From positions 1 through 13,632 of the forward strand of contig DATGNS010000313.1 in NCBI GenBank assembly GCA_035306625.1: a stretch of 13,632 bases of DNA, in the 5' to 3' direction. The first letter of the stretch is position 1. Each line of letters opens with the position of its first letter. Below the pieces are notes generated by a model. The model did not search any database, was not told where the DNA came from, and worked only from the letters and a program-made list of their open reading frames with translations. A program made the position numbers and the translations under genes. The stretch comes from Serpens sp035306625. GTDB taxonomy: Bacteria; Pseudomonadota; Gammaproteobacteria; Pseudomonadales; Pseudomonadaceae. Of this stretch, positions 7,353-13,632 are shown piece after piece.

Positions 7353-7999
7353 CGTTGCGCATCCAGACTGGCGGCCAGCGCACAGGCCTCGCTGGCCAGT
7401 TGGGTGATCTGATCCCACGCCCGCGCCTTGACCAGCTCGGCGGGGGCGATCCAGGTGCCGCCGACACAGGCGACGTTGGGCATGCTCAGGAAGGTGAGCA
7501 GGTTGTCGGCGTTGATGCCGCCGGTGGGGCAGAAGCGGATGCCGGTGAAGGGCCCCTTGAGGCTCTTGAGCATCTTCACGCTGCCGGTGCCGTTGGCCGG
7601 AAACAGCTTCAGCGAGCGATAGCCGAACTCCAGGGCGACCAGCACCTCGGACGGCGTCAGCACGCCCGGCAGGTAGGGCATCTGCACGCTTTCCGCGGCC
7701 AGCGCCAGGCGCTCGGTGCAGCCGGGGCTGACGGCGAACTGGGCGCCGGCGTCCCGGGCCTCGAGAAACTGCTCGGCATGGATCAGGGTCCCTGCGCCCA
7801 CCAGCAGGTCGGGCACCTCCTCGCGGATGCGCGACACGGCCTCCAGGGCGCGGGGCGTGCGCAGGGTCACCTCCAGCACGCGGATGCCGCCCGCCTGGAG
7901 CGCGCGGGCCAGCTCGACGGCGCTGCCAACCTCTTCGATCACCAGCACCGGCAGAACCGGACGGGCCTGTTGCAGGATCGCTTCCATCGTCAGGTTCAT
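7349..7999 (-). CDS. eda: 2-keto-3-deoxy-6-phosphogluconate aldolase (bifunctional KDPG/KHG aldolase family)
   Basis: Cleaves KDPG to pyruvate and glyceraldehyde 3-phosphate, the last step of the Entner-Doudoroff pathway. The 216-residue protein has every expected active-site residue by comparison with E. coli Eda: Glu43 and Arg47 in EVTLRT, Thr71 in GAGT, Pro92 in VSPG, the Schiff-base Lys131 in RSLKLFPA, and Thr159 in PTGG. ATG 7999 is chosen because GGAGT (8007-8011) precedes it at normal spacing and the protein then has family length. An upstream ATG (8065) with its own AGGAG would add 22 residues and lies in a hairpin. The gene is not next to zwf-pgl in this window, so it may be a second Eda-type aldolase; the symbol rests on family membership. 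It overlaps the thioesterase start by 4 bp. Confidence 0.87.
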   Translation of the reverse strand: MNLTMEAILQQARPVLPVLVIEEVGSAVELARALQAGGIRVLEVTLRTPRALEAVSRIREEVPDLLVGAGTLIHAEQFLEARDAGAQFAVSPGCTERLALAAESVQMPYLPGVLTPSEVLVALEFGYRSLKLFPANGTGSVKMLKSLKGPFTGIRFCPTGGINADNLLTFLSMPNVACVGGTWIAPAELVKARAWDQITQLASEACALAASLDAQR

Positions 8000-8062
8000 G
8001 GCACGCACTCCGCTGTTTCGGGTAGAAAAAGACGCCCCGGCAATGAAGGTCCGGAGCCTGCT

Positions 8063-8088
8063 CATGATCGCAATACTCCTCGATCATG
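8063..8088 (-). promoter_or_regulatory. Hairpin with Shine-Dalgarno in its loop, upstream of the aldolase gene
   Basis: A perfect 8-bp inverted repeat (CATGATCG and CGATCATG) encloses a 10-nt loop reading AGGAGTATTG on the minus strand. If this is transcribed, the loop presents AGGAG and the 3' arm contains an ATG (8065) in frame with the aldolase. It could be a translational control hairpin, with GGA in the loop as in RsmA/CsrA sites, or alternatively a DNA operator. Only the symmetry and sequence are seen; the role is inferred. Confidence 0.4.
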
Positions 8089-8151
8089 GCCAGACGAAAC
8101 GGGCAAATCCCGCCTGGCCGACAGCGCTCCGCCGCGCAATTTTTTTGACCC

Positions 8152-8181
8152 AAAACAAAAGGGCCGCCACATGGGCGACCC
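8152..8181 (-). terminator. Rho-independent terminator of the tRNA operon
   Basis: On the minus strand an 8-bp stem, GGGTCGCC (8181-8174) with GGCGGCCC (8168-8161) and including one G-U pair, closes a 5-nt loop. It is followed by TTTTGTTTT (8160-8152). It lies about 30 nt after the last tRNA. A smaller hairpin, CCCGC-N7-GCGGG, lies between tRNA and terminator (8189-8205) and may help 3' processing. Confidence 0.8.
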
Positions 8182-8211
8182 TGTATTCCCGCAAGCTTCG
8201 CGGGCAAGAAA

Positions 8212-8287
8212 TGGCGTCCCCTAGGGGACTCGAACCCCTGTTACCGCCGTGAAAGGGCGGTGTCCTAGGCCACTAGACGAAGGGGAC
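8212..8287 (-). tRNA. tRNA-Glu (anticodon TTC), copy 1
   Basis: A 76-nt cloverleaf with encoded CCA. The acceptor stem is GTCCCCT paired with AGGGGAC, with discriminator G. The anticodon stem CCGCC/GGCGG carries loop CTTTCAC, and the T arm carries GGTTCGAGTCC. It is identical to the second tRNA-Glu copy and is the last gene of the four-tRNA transcript. Confidence 0.97.
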
Positions 8288-8335
8288 GAAACCTTCGAGG
8301 AGCAAACCGGCCATCTACCGGATTGCCGTGGAATT

Positions 8336-8411
<76 letters not shown>

Positions 8412-8465
8412 AAAATCCTGCGTCTTTCGACGTTGCGCACCGCCTTGTGGCGACCCGCTTGAATA

Positions 8466-8541
8466 TGGCGTCCCCTAGGGGACTCGAACCCCTGTTACCG
8501 CCGTGAAAGGGCGGTGTCCTAGGCCACTAGACGAAGGGGAC
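8466..8541 (-). tRNA. tRNA-Glu (anticodon TTC), copy 2
   Basis: A perfect 76-nt duplicate of the tRNA-Glu at 8212-8287, including CCA. The identity extends a few bases outside the gene (GAAACCTTC on the 5' side), which supports origin by tandem duplication of an Ala-Glu pair. Confidence 0.97.
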
Positions 8542-8573
8542 GAAACCTTCTGAACCGCACCTCAAGAGAGGTT

Positions 8574-8649
<76 letters not shown>

Positions 8650-8661
8650 GTGCTTCAGGAC

Positions 8662-8710
8662 GGGGCGCATATTAGGTTCGCACCGACGGCGTGTCAACAT
8701 AATTTTTGTT
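8662..8710 (-). promoter_or_regulatory. Strong sigma-70 stable-RNA promoter with UP-like element and GC discriminator
   Basis: On the minus strand a perfect TTGACA (8692-8697) is followed by a 17-bp spacer and TAATAT (8669-8674, 5/6). Next comes GCGCCCC (8662-8668), a GC-rich discriminator typical of promoters under stringent (ppGpp) control. Immediately upstream is an A/T-rich AACAAAAATTATG segment like an UP element. It drives the four tRNAs at 8649-8212. The stringent response is inferred from the discriminator. Confidence 0.85.
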
Positions 8711-8989
8711 CGGAAGCGATTTTTTTTTGCCAGCAGAACAAACACTTAGGCAAAACGGTCATTCCTGGCCGGTTCGCCGCGGAGCCCCCTCCGGCTCGGC
8801 GGCAGCGCCAAACGAAGGACTCCCGCTCTCTGCCACCACCGGCCGCCGCCGCTCCCGTGGCGAACGATACCCACCCGCCGAGGCCCGCCCGCAAGCCCTT
8901 GTATTTCTTGCAACGCCCGACCAGCGGCAGGCTAGAATCGGCCACCCACGCGCACGGATGCGCTCTCAGTCATGTTGTCGAGAGTTCCC
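8711..8989. other. Gene-free interval between tRNA promoter and endonuclease gene
   Basis: The gap from 8650 to 8989 holds the tRNA promoter at its left end, then an A/T tract (a run of T at 8721-8729). A GC hairpin follows at 8776-8803: GCCGC-G-GAGCC, loop CCCTCC, then GGCTC-G-GCGGC, with one internal G-G mismatch and no T-run. A candidate plus-strand promoter for the endonuclease gene is TTGCAA (8908-8913) with TAGAAT (8933-8938), although the 19-bp spacer is long. I see no convincing ORF: open frames across it lack a Shine-Dalgarno and look like overruns from neighbours. Confidence 0.6.
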
Positions 8990-9694
8990 ATGCGCCTGCT
9001 GTTTGCCCTGCTGTTCGTCATCCTGCCCGTCAACCCGGCCTTCGCCGACGCGCCACGGACCTTCGCCGAAGCCAAGAAGATCGCCTGGAAGCTGTATGCC
9101 GAACGGCCAGTGGAGTTCTATTGCGGCTGCCGCTACCAGGGCAACCGGGTGGACCTGGACAGCTGCGGCTACCAGCCCCGCAAGAATGCCCAGCGCGCCA
9201 GTCGCATCGAATGGGAACATGTGGTCCCCGCCTGGGTGATCGGCCACCAGCGCCAGTGCTGGCAGGAGGGCGGACGCAGGAACTGCACCGCCAACGATCC
9301 GGTGTTCAGCCGTGCCGAGGCGGACCTGCACAACCTGGTACCGGCGATCGGCGAGGTGAACGGCGACCGCAGCAACTACGGCTTCGGCATGCTGACCCAG
9401 AAGCCCCACCAGTACGGCGCCTGCCCGTTCGTGGTGGACTTCAAGCAGCGCACCGCCATGCCGCCGGAGAACACGCGCGGCGCCATCGCGCGCATCTACC
9501 TGTACATGAGCGAGCGCTATCACCTGCGTCTGTCGCGGCAGGACCAGCGCCTGTACGACATCTGGAACCGGCAGTACCCGGTCAGCGAGTGGGAGCAGTG
9601 GCGCAATCGCAAGATCGCCTGCGTGCAGGGCAATGCCAACCCCTACGTGGGCGAGGTGGACCTGTCCACCTGCGGGCCGCTCGCTCGCCGCTGA
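8990..9694 (+). CDS. Endonuclease I family DNase, exported
   Basis: A non-specific periplasmic or secreted DNase of the EndA/Vvn type (beta-beta-alpha-metal fold). The 234-residue protein starts with a signal peptide (MRLLFALLFVILPVNPAFA, cleavage probably after AFA near residue 19). The catalytic region RIEWEHVVPAW supplies the general-base His, and DLHNLVPAIGEVNGDRSN supplies the metal-binding Asn and neighbouring residues. The mature part has six or more cysteines (for example YCGCRY, SCGY, RQCW, NCTAND, ACPF), as in family members stabilised by disulfides. ATG 8990 is preferred over ATG 8972 because GAGAG stands just ahead and the signal peptide begins properly there. The likely role is degradation of extracellular or incoming DNA. 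Confidence 0.9.
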   Translation: MRLLFALLFVILPVNPAFADAPRTFAEAKKIAWKLYAERPVEFYCGCRYQGNRVDLDSCGYQPRKNAQRASRIEWEHVVPAWVIGHQRQCWQEGGRRNCTANDPVFSRAEADLHNLVPAIGEVNGDRSNYGFGMLTQKPHQYGACPFVVDFKQRTAMPPENTRGAIARIYLYMSERYHLRLSRQDQRLYDIWNRQYPVSEWEQWRNRKIACVQGNANPYVGEVDLSTCGPLARR

Positions 9695-9755
9695 GCCGGC
9701 TGTTGTGGTCGCCGGCCGCTGTGGGTAATGTCGTGGCTCCTGCACGGAGCCCATC

Positions 9756-10628
9756 ATGCATTACCTCCTGATCGTCACCCTCCTCTGGGCGGTTTCCTTC
9801 AACCTGATCGGCGCCTTCCTGGCCGGCCAGGTGGACAGCTACTTCGCGGTGCTGACCCGTGTGGTGCTCGCCGCCCTGGCCTTCCTGCCCTTCACCCTGT
9901 GGCGCGGCGTGCCCCTGCGTTTCATCGGCGGGGTAATGCTGGTCGGCGCGCTGCAGTTCGGCGTCACCTACCTGTGCCTGTATCTCAGCTTCAACGTGCT
10001 GACAGTGCCGGAGGTGCTGCTGTTCACCGTGCTCACGCCGCTGCACGTGACCCTGATCGACGATGCCCTGAATCGCCGCTTCAACGGCTGGGCCCTGCTG
10101 GCCGCGGCCCTGGCGGTGTTCGGCGCGGCGCTGATCCGCTATGACGAGGTCAGCGGCGACTTCCTGCTGGGCTTCGTCCTGCTGCAGATCGCCAACTTCA
10201 CCTTCGCCGCCGGGCAGGTGCTGTACAAGCGGCTGGTGGCCCGCCACCCCAGCGACGTGCCGCTGTTCCGCCGCTTCGGCTACTTCTTCCTGGGCGCCCT
10301 GATCGTCGTGCTGCCGGCCTGGCTGCTGCTGGGCAATCCGCAGCGCCTGCCCACCACCGACGCGCAGTGGGGCGTGCTGCTGTGGATGGGGCTGCTGGCC
10401 ACCGCACTGGGCCAGTTCTGGTGGAACAAGGGCGCCACCCTGGTGGACGCCGGCACCCTGGCGGTGATGAACAATCTCAGCGTACCGGTGGGACTGGTCA
10501 TCAACCTGCTGTTCTGGAACACCGAGGAAGACCTGCTGCGCCTGGCGGTGGGCGGCCTGATCATCGTGGGTTCCCTATGGGTGAACCGAATGGGTCGCAA
10601 GCCCGGCCTGGCGCTGGCTAGACCGTAG
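9756..10628 (+). CDS. EamA/DMT-family permease
   Basis: A complete 290-residue integral inner-membrane protein with about ten hydrophobic segments arranged as two EamA repeats (roughly residues 3-128 and 145-280). Such proteins export or import amino acids, amines or carboxylates; the substrate here is unknown. Conserved-looking turns are the YLCLYLSFNVLTVPEVLLFTVLTPL stretch in repeat 1 and GQFWWNKGATLVDAGTLAVMNNLSVP in repeat 2. GGAG at 9749-9752 precedes ATG 9756. It follows the endonuclease gene by 61 bp on the same strand. Its TAG stop is formed by the edge of a palindromic repeat. It is not a close copy of the permease at the window start. Confidence 0.88.
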   Translation: MHYLLIVTLLWAVSFNLIGAFLAGQVDSYFAVLTRVVLAALAFLPFTLWRGVPLRFIGGVMLVGALQFGVTYLCLYLSFNVLTVPEVLLFTVLTPLHVTLIDDALNRRFNGWALLAAALAVFGAALIRYDEVSGDFLLGFVLLQIANFTFAAGQVLYKRLVARHPSDVPLFRRFGYFFLGALIVVLPAWLLLGNPQRLPTTDAQWGVLLWMGLLATALGQFWWNKGATLVDAGTLAVMNNLSVPVGLVINLLFWNTEEDLLRLAVGGLIIVGSLWVNRMGRKPGLALARP

Positions 10629-10669
10629 GGGGGCGGTCAAGGCAGCGCCTTGGCCACCGACCGACCTAC
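10625..10669. repeat. Palindromic repeat, copy 2, supplying stop codons to both flanking genes
   Basis: The element runs from GTAGG (10625-10629) to CCTAC (10665-10669) around a 9-bp stem, GGTCAAGGC (10635-10643), loop AGC, GCCTTGGCC (10647-10655), with one G-T pair. TAG at 10626-10628 ends the permease and TAG (minus) at 10668-10666 ends the omega-amidase. Its right arm read on the minus strand (GTAGGTCGGTCGG, GGTGGCCAA) shares words with the other two copies (GTAGGGCGGTCGGCG). Confidence 0.65.
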
Positions 10670-11451
10670 CCTTTCAGCTCGAAGGGGTCCGCATCCCGCC
10701 AGGCCGGGAAGCGCTCGCGAAAGCGGTCGAGCTTTTCCGCATTCAGGCTGACCTGGAACACGCCGTCCCCGTCACCCGCGTCCAGCAGGCTGTCACCGAG
10801 GAAGTCCAGCACCTGACTGTCGCCGCTGTAGGGGTAGCCATGGCCATCGGTGCCGACCCGGTTCACCCCGGCCACGTAGCAGAGGTTCTCGATGGCCCGC
10901 GCGGGCAGCAGGCGGTTCCAGGCATTGCGCCGGGCCGCCGGCCAGTTGGCGGTGTAGAACAGCAGGTCGGTGCCCTGCGGGTCGCGACTCCATACCGGGA
11001 AGCGCAGGTCGTAGCAGATCAGCGGGCGCACCCGCCAGCCCTTGAGCTCGAACAGCGCCTGCTCGTCGCCTGCGGTGAAATGCTCGTGCTCGCCGGCCAT
11101 GCGGAACAGGTGACGCTTGTCGTAGTGACGCACCTGACCGTCCGGCTGCGCCCAGAGCAGGCGGTTGCGATAGCTGCCATCCGCGGCCTGGACGATCAGC
11201 GTGCCGGTGACCACTGCCTGCAGTCGCGCGGCCTGCTCCCTCAGCCAGCGACAGGTGTCGCCCTCCTCCGGCTCGGCCAGCGCCGCCGAGTCCATGGAAA
11301 AGCCGGTGGTGAACATCTCCGGCAGGATCACCAGATCGGCGCCTCGGGCCTGCTCCAGCAGGTCGGTGAAACGCGCGCGGTTGGCCTGCGCCTCATGCCA
11401 GGCCAGATCGGTCTGCACCAGGGCCAGACGCAGGTCGGGTTTGTCAGTCAT
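10666..11451 (-). CDS. yafV: Omega-amidase, YafV/Nit2-like carbon-nitrogen hydrolase
   Basis: A nitrilase-superfamily amidase expected to hydrolyse alpha-ketoglutaramate to 2-oxoglutarate and ammonia. The 261-residue protein has the full catalytic triad: Glu45 in LPEMFTTGF, Lys112 in YDKRHLF and Cys146 in ICYDLRFP. It also has the TANWPAARRNAWNRLLPARAIEN block (near 174-196) typical of the YafV branch. ATG 11451 has a good GAGGAG. The gene is 21 bp downstream of the aminotransferase, so the two are probably one operon. Alpha-ketoglutaramate is the by-product formed when glutamine is the amino donor of such an aminotransferase, so the amidase would remove it and drive the reaction forward. Confidence 0.88.
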   Translation of the reverse strand: MTDKPDLRLALVQTDLAWHEAQANRARFTDLLEQARGADLVILPEMFTTGFSMDSAALAEPEEGDTCRWLREQAARLQAVVTGTLIVQAADGSYRNRLLWAQPDGQVRHYDKRHLFRMAGEHEHFTAGDEQALFELKGWRVRPLICYDLRFPVWSRDPQGTDLLFYTANWPAARRNAWNRLLPARAIENLCYVAGVNRVGTDGHGYPYSGDSQVLDFLGDSLLDAGDGDGVFQVSLNAEKLDRFRERFPAWRDADPFELKG

Positions 11452-11472
11452 GGGGACTCCTCACCATCGGGT

Positions 11473-12624
11473 TCATACGGCACAGAGCCGCTCCGCCGCC
11501 TGGCGCAGGGTATCCTCGCGCTTGGCGAAGCAGAAGCGCACCAGGCGCAGATCCTCGGGCGGCGTCTGATAGAACACCGACACCGGAATGCAGGCCACCC
11601 CGTGCTCGCGGGTCAGCCACTGGCTCATGGCCACATCATCCAGGTCGGGGCGAATGGCCGAGTAGTCGGCCAGCTGGAAATAGGTGCTCGGCGTCGGCGT
11701 GAAGCGCAGGCGCGACCCGGCCAGCAGACCGCAGAACAGGTCGCGCTTGGCCTGATAGAAGTCCGGCAGCTCGTCCACGTGCTGCGGATAGGCCGCCATG
11801 TAATCGGCCAGCGCCCACTGCAGCGGAGTGACCCCGGCGAAGCTCACGTACTGGTGCACCTTGCGCAGTTCGGCGCTGAGCGCCGGCGGCGCCACCACGT
11901 AGCCGGTCTTCCAGCCGGTGACGTGGTAGGTCTTGCCGAAGGAGCTGACCACGAAGGCGCGCGCGTACAGCTCGTCATGGCGCAGCAGGCTGGCATGCTC
12001 GCGGCCGTCGTACACCAGATGCTCGTAGACCTCGTCGCTGAGCAGATAGATGTCCTCGCGGCCACGCAGCAGGCTGGCCAGGCGTTCCAGATCGGCGCGC
12101 TCCAGCAGCGCGCCACTGGGGTTGTGGGGGCTGTTGAGGATGATCAGCCGGGTACGCGGGGTCAGGGCGTCTTCCAGGCGCTGCCAGTCGATGGCGAAGT
12201 CCGGCAGGCTCAGCGGCAGGTGGATGCAGCGACCGCCGGCCAGCTGCACCGAGGGCTCGTAGCTGTCGTAGCAGGGGTCGAAGACGATCACCTCGTCGCC
12301 GGCGCGCACCAGCGCCTGGATGGCACAGAAGATGGCCTGGGTGGCGCCGGGGGTGATGGTCACCTCGCTGTCGGGATTGACCGGCCGGCCATAGAGGCGC
12401 TGCACCTTGGCGGCCACCTGTTCGCGCAGCGCCGGCAGGCCGGTCATGGGCGCGTACTGGTTATGGCCGGCCAGCACATGGCGACCGACCGCCTCGCGCA
12501 GGGCGTCCGGCCCGTCGAAGTCGGGGAAGCCCTGGGAGAGGTTGATGGCCCCCACCTGCGCGGCGAGCTGGGACATGGTGGTGAAGATGGTGGTACCGAT
12601 GTTGGGCAGCTTGCTGTCGATCAT
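11473..12624 (-). CDS. PLP-dependent aminotransferase, methionine/glutamine-type (YbdL-like)
   Basis: A fold-type I class I/II aminotransferase of 383 residues, close to E. coli YbdL (methionine aminotransferase). Visible landmarks are the N-terminal NLSQGFPDFD (28-37), NQYAPMTGLPALRE (55-68), NSPHNPSG (164-171, Asn168), SDEVYE (196-201, Asp197 and Tyr200), the PLP lysine Lys231 in SSFGKTYHVTGWK, and Arg363 in VRFCF for the substrate carboxylate. The frame extends to 12762, but ATG 12624 gives family length; the added 46 residues would not resemble the family. The Shine-Dalgarno is weak (GAAG). It probably re-aminates the methionine keto acid 4-methylthio-2-oxobutyrate using glutamine, paired with the downstream omega-amidase. 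Other aromatic or sulfur amino acids are possible substrates. Confidence 0.87.
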   Translation of the reverse strand: MIDSKLPNIGTTIFTTMSQLAAQVGAINLSQGFPDFDGPDALREAVGRHVLAGHNQYAPMTGLPALREQVAAKVQRLYGRPVNPDSEVTITPGATQAIFCAIQALVRAGDEVIVFDPCYDSYEPSVQLAGGRCIHLPLSLPDFAIDWQRLEDALTPRTRLIILNSPHNPSGALLERADLERLASLLRGREDIYLLSDEVYEHLVYDGREHASLLRHDELYARAFVVSSFGKTYHVTGWKTGYVVAPPALSAELRKVHQYVSFAGVTPLQWALADYMAAYPQHVDELPDFYQAKRDLFCGLLAGSRLRFTPTPSTYFQLADYSAIRPDLDDVAMSQWLTREHGVACIPVSVFYQTPPEDLRLVRFCFAKREDTLRQAAERLCAV

Positions 12625-12654
12625 GGGCTTCGATGCCAGTGAGACGGGGCACCG

Positions 12655-12684
12655 AGCATAGAAGCGGAAAACGGGAAGGTGCAA
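12655..12684 (-). promoter_or_regulatory. Candidate sigma-70 promoter of the aminotransferase/omega-amidase operon
   Basis: On the minus strand TTGCAC (12679-12684) is followed by an 18-bp spacer and TATGCT (12655-12660), 31 bp ahead of the start codon. The match is moderate (3/6 and 4/6). Its placement between the repeat element and the gene supports transcription separate from der. Confidence 0.4.
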
Positions 12685-12715
12685 GCGGAAGCCCATGGGC
12701 CAGACGTGGAAACAG

Positions 12716-12803
12716 GGTGGCCAACGCAATGCGTTGGCCACCGAACGCAGCACCAGGCACACCCTGGTGGCGGCCGGAACGACGCCGACCGCCCTACCGT
12801 TGC
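12716..12803. repeat. Palindromic intergenic repeat, copy 3 (REP/BIME-like)
   Basis: The element contains a perfect 13-bp inverted repeat (GGTGGCCAACGCA, one base, TGCGTTGGCCACC; 12716-12742), then CACCAGG-N5-CCTGGTG (12751-12769). Its last 35 bases (12769-12803) match 1765-1799 closely. It starts 7 bp downstream of the der stop and lies ahead of the next promoter, so it probably marks the 3' end of the der transcript. Confidence 0.7.
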
Positions 12804-12810
12804 GCTTGAC

Positions 12811-13632
12811 TCACTTTTTCTTGCGCTTTTTCTCGGCCTTCTTGTGGAAGGCCACCAGGCGCCGCTTCTTGTTCACCTGGCGGTCGGTGAGCTTGTTCTT
12901 CTTGCCCTCGTAGGGGTTCTCGCCGCCCTTGTACTCGATGCGGATCGGCGTGCCCACCAGCTTGAGCACCTTGCGGTAGGTGTTCTCCAGGTAGCGGGTG
13001 TAGGACTTGGGTACCTCGTCCACCTGGTTGCCGTGGATGACGATCAGCGGCGGGTTGGCACCGCCCAGGTGGGCATAGCGCAGCTTGATACGGTGGCCGT
13101 TGACCATCGGTGGCTGGTGCATCTGCACGGCATCCTCGAGGATGCGAGTCAGGCGGCTGGTCGGCCAGCGGGTCACCGCCGACTGGAAGGAGGCCTGTAC
13201 CGACTTGTACAGGTGCCCCACCCCGGTGCCATGCAGCGCGGAGATGAAGTGGATGTCGGCGAAGTCGACGAAGAACAGCCGACGCTCCAGTTCCTTCTTC
13301 ACGTAGTCGCGCTCGGAAGGCTCCATGCCGTCCCACTTGTTCAGCGCGATGACCAGCGCGCGCCCGGTCTCCAGCACGAAGCCGAGCAGGTTGAGATCGT
13401 GGTCGACCACCCCTTCGCGGGCATCCATGACGAAGATCACCACGTTGGCGTCCTGGATGGCCTGCAGGGTCTTGACCACCGAGAACTTCTCGATGGCCTC
13501 GAAGATCTTCCCGCGCCGGCGCACGCCGGCGGTGTCGATCAGCGTGTACTTCTCGCCGTCACGCTCGAAGGGGATGTAGATGCTGTCCCGGGTGGTGCCG
13601 GCCTGGTCGTACACCACCACGCGCTCCTCGCC
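12811..13632 (-). CDS. der: Ribosome-assembly GTPase Der (EngA), C-terminal part (5' truncated by window)
   Basis: Der has two tandem GTPase domains and a KH-like domain and acts in 50S subunit maturation. About 273 residues are visible, starting inside the second GTPase domain: DQAGTTRDS (switch I/G2 region), LIDTAGVRRRGK (G3, DTAG), ALNKWDG (G4, NKWD) and FISALHGTGV (G5). The KH-like domain follows (about residues 155-245 of the fragment; IKLRYAHLGGANPP, PKSYTRYLENTYRK, GTPIRIEYKGGENPY). A strongly basic tail ends in KKAEKKRKKK. The first GTPase domain and the start are outside the window. No frameshift is seen. Identification is firm. Confidence 0.96.
   Translation of the reverse strand, partial: GEERVVVYDQAGTTRDSIYIPFERDGEKYTLIDTAGVRRRGKIFEAIEKFSVVKTLQAIQDANVVIFVMDAREGVVDHDLNLLGFVLETGRALVIALNKWDGMEPSERDYVKKELERRLFFVDFADIHFISALHGTGVGHLYKSVQASFQSAVTRWPTSRLTRILEDAVQMHQPPMVNGHRIKLRYAHLGGANPPLIVIHGNQVDEVPKSYTRYLENTYRKVLKLVGTPIRIEYKGGENPYEGKKNKLTDRQVNKKRRLVAFHKKAEKKRKKK

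Noticed and set aside
6921..8207. 428-codon minus-strand frame that would make a long N-terminal extension of the thioesterase
   Set aside because: Everything upstream of ATG 7352 is the aldolase gene read in another frame. The hotdog domain starts at 7352 and the ATGA overlap explains the context.
9695..9716. GCCGGC-N10-GCCGGC as a terminator after the endonuclease gene
   Set aside because: The stem is only 6 bp, GCCGGC is self-complementary and common in GC-rich DNA, and no T-run follows.
10840..12642. 600-codon plus-strand frame across the amidase and aminotransferase
   Set aside because: It spans two well-identified minus-strand genes and has the low-complexity composition of a GC-rich shadow frame.

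Overview
The window looks like chromosomal DNA of a Pseudomonas (sensu lato) species. The evidence is high G+C, protein-coding density near 90%, gamma-proteobacterial gene families (Der, YafV/YbdL, Eda, EndA), SD-led starts, and a local gene order (aldolase and thioesterase beside Ala/Glu tRNAs; Der beside an aminotransferase and an omega-amidase) that I recall from Pseudomonas genomes. No search was run. I see no phage, transposase, CRISPR array or plasmid genes.

Layout. 1-440: 3' end of an EamA-type permease gene, overlapping tail-to-tail with a DTW-domain tRNA modification gene (431-1144, minus). 1266-1664: a small exported protein of the QSregVF type. 1706-1799: a palindromic intergenic repeat. 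1824-6873: a central-metabolism block, with a divergent phosphoketolase on the minus strand, a shared promoter region carrying a near-consensus ANR/FNR box, then a beta-CASP metallo-hydrolase and a LOG-family protein on the plus strand. 6882-6908: a bidirectional terminator. 6921-7999: KDPG aldolase and a hotdog thioesterase, translationally coupled on the minus strand. 8152-8697: a complete stable-RNA operon, promoter to terminator, holding (tRNA-Ala, tRNA-Glu) twice. 8990-9694: endonuclease I. 9756-10628: a second EamA permease. 10666-12624: omega-amidase plus methionine/glutamine-type aminotransferase, which fit one pathway. 12811-13632: the C-terminal part of GTPase Der.

Functional links. 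The best case for coordinated biology is 1824-6873. The ANR box centre lies exactly 41.5 bp upstream of the start site predicted from a TACACT -10 hexamer in front of phosphoketolase, the classical position for activation under low oxygen. The two plus-strand neighbours are a putative RNase-like enzyme and a putative nucleotide phosphoribohydrolase, so one can propose (inference only) a route from RNA or nucleotides through pentose phosphate to acetyl phosphate. The aminotransferase/omega-amidase pair matches the known glutamine transaminase-omega-amidase salvage route.

A second theme is a family of GC-rich palindromic repeats, present three times (1706-1799, 10625-10669, 12716-12803). One copy supplies the stop codons of both convergent genes flanking it. 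A hairpin with a Shine-Dalgarno in its loop precedes the aldolase gene. Most of the window is otherwise ordinary housekeeping sequence.
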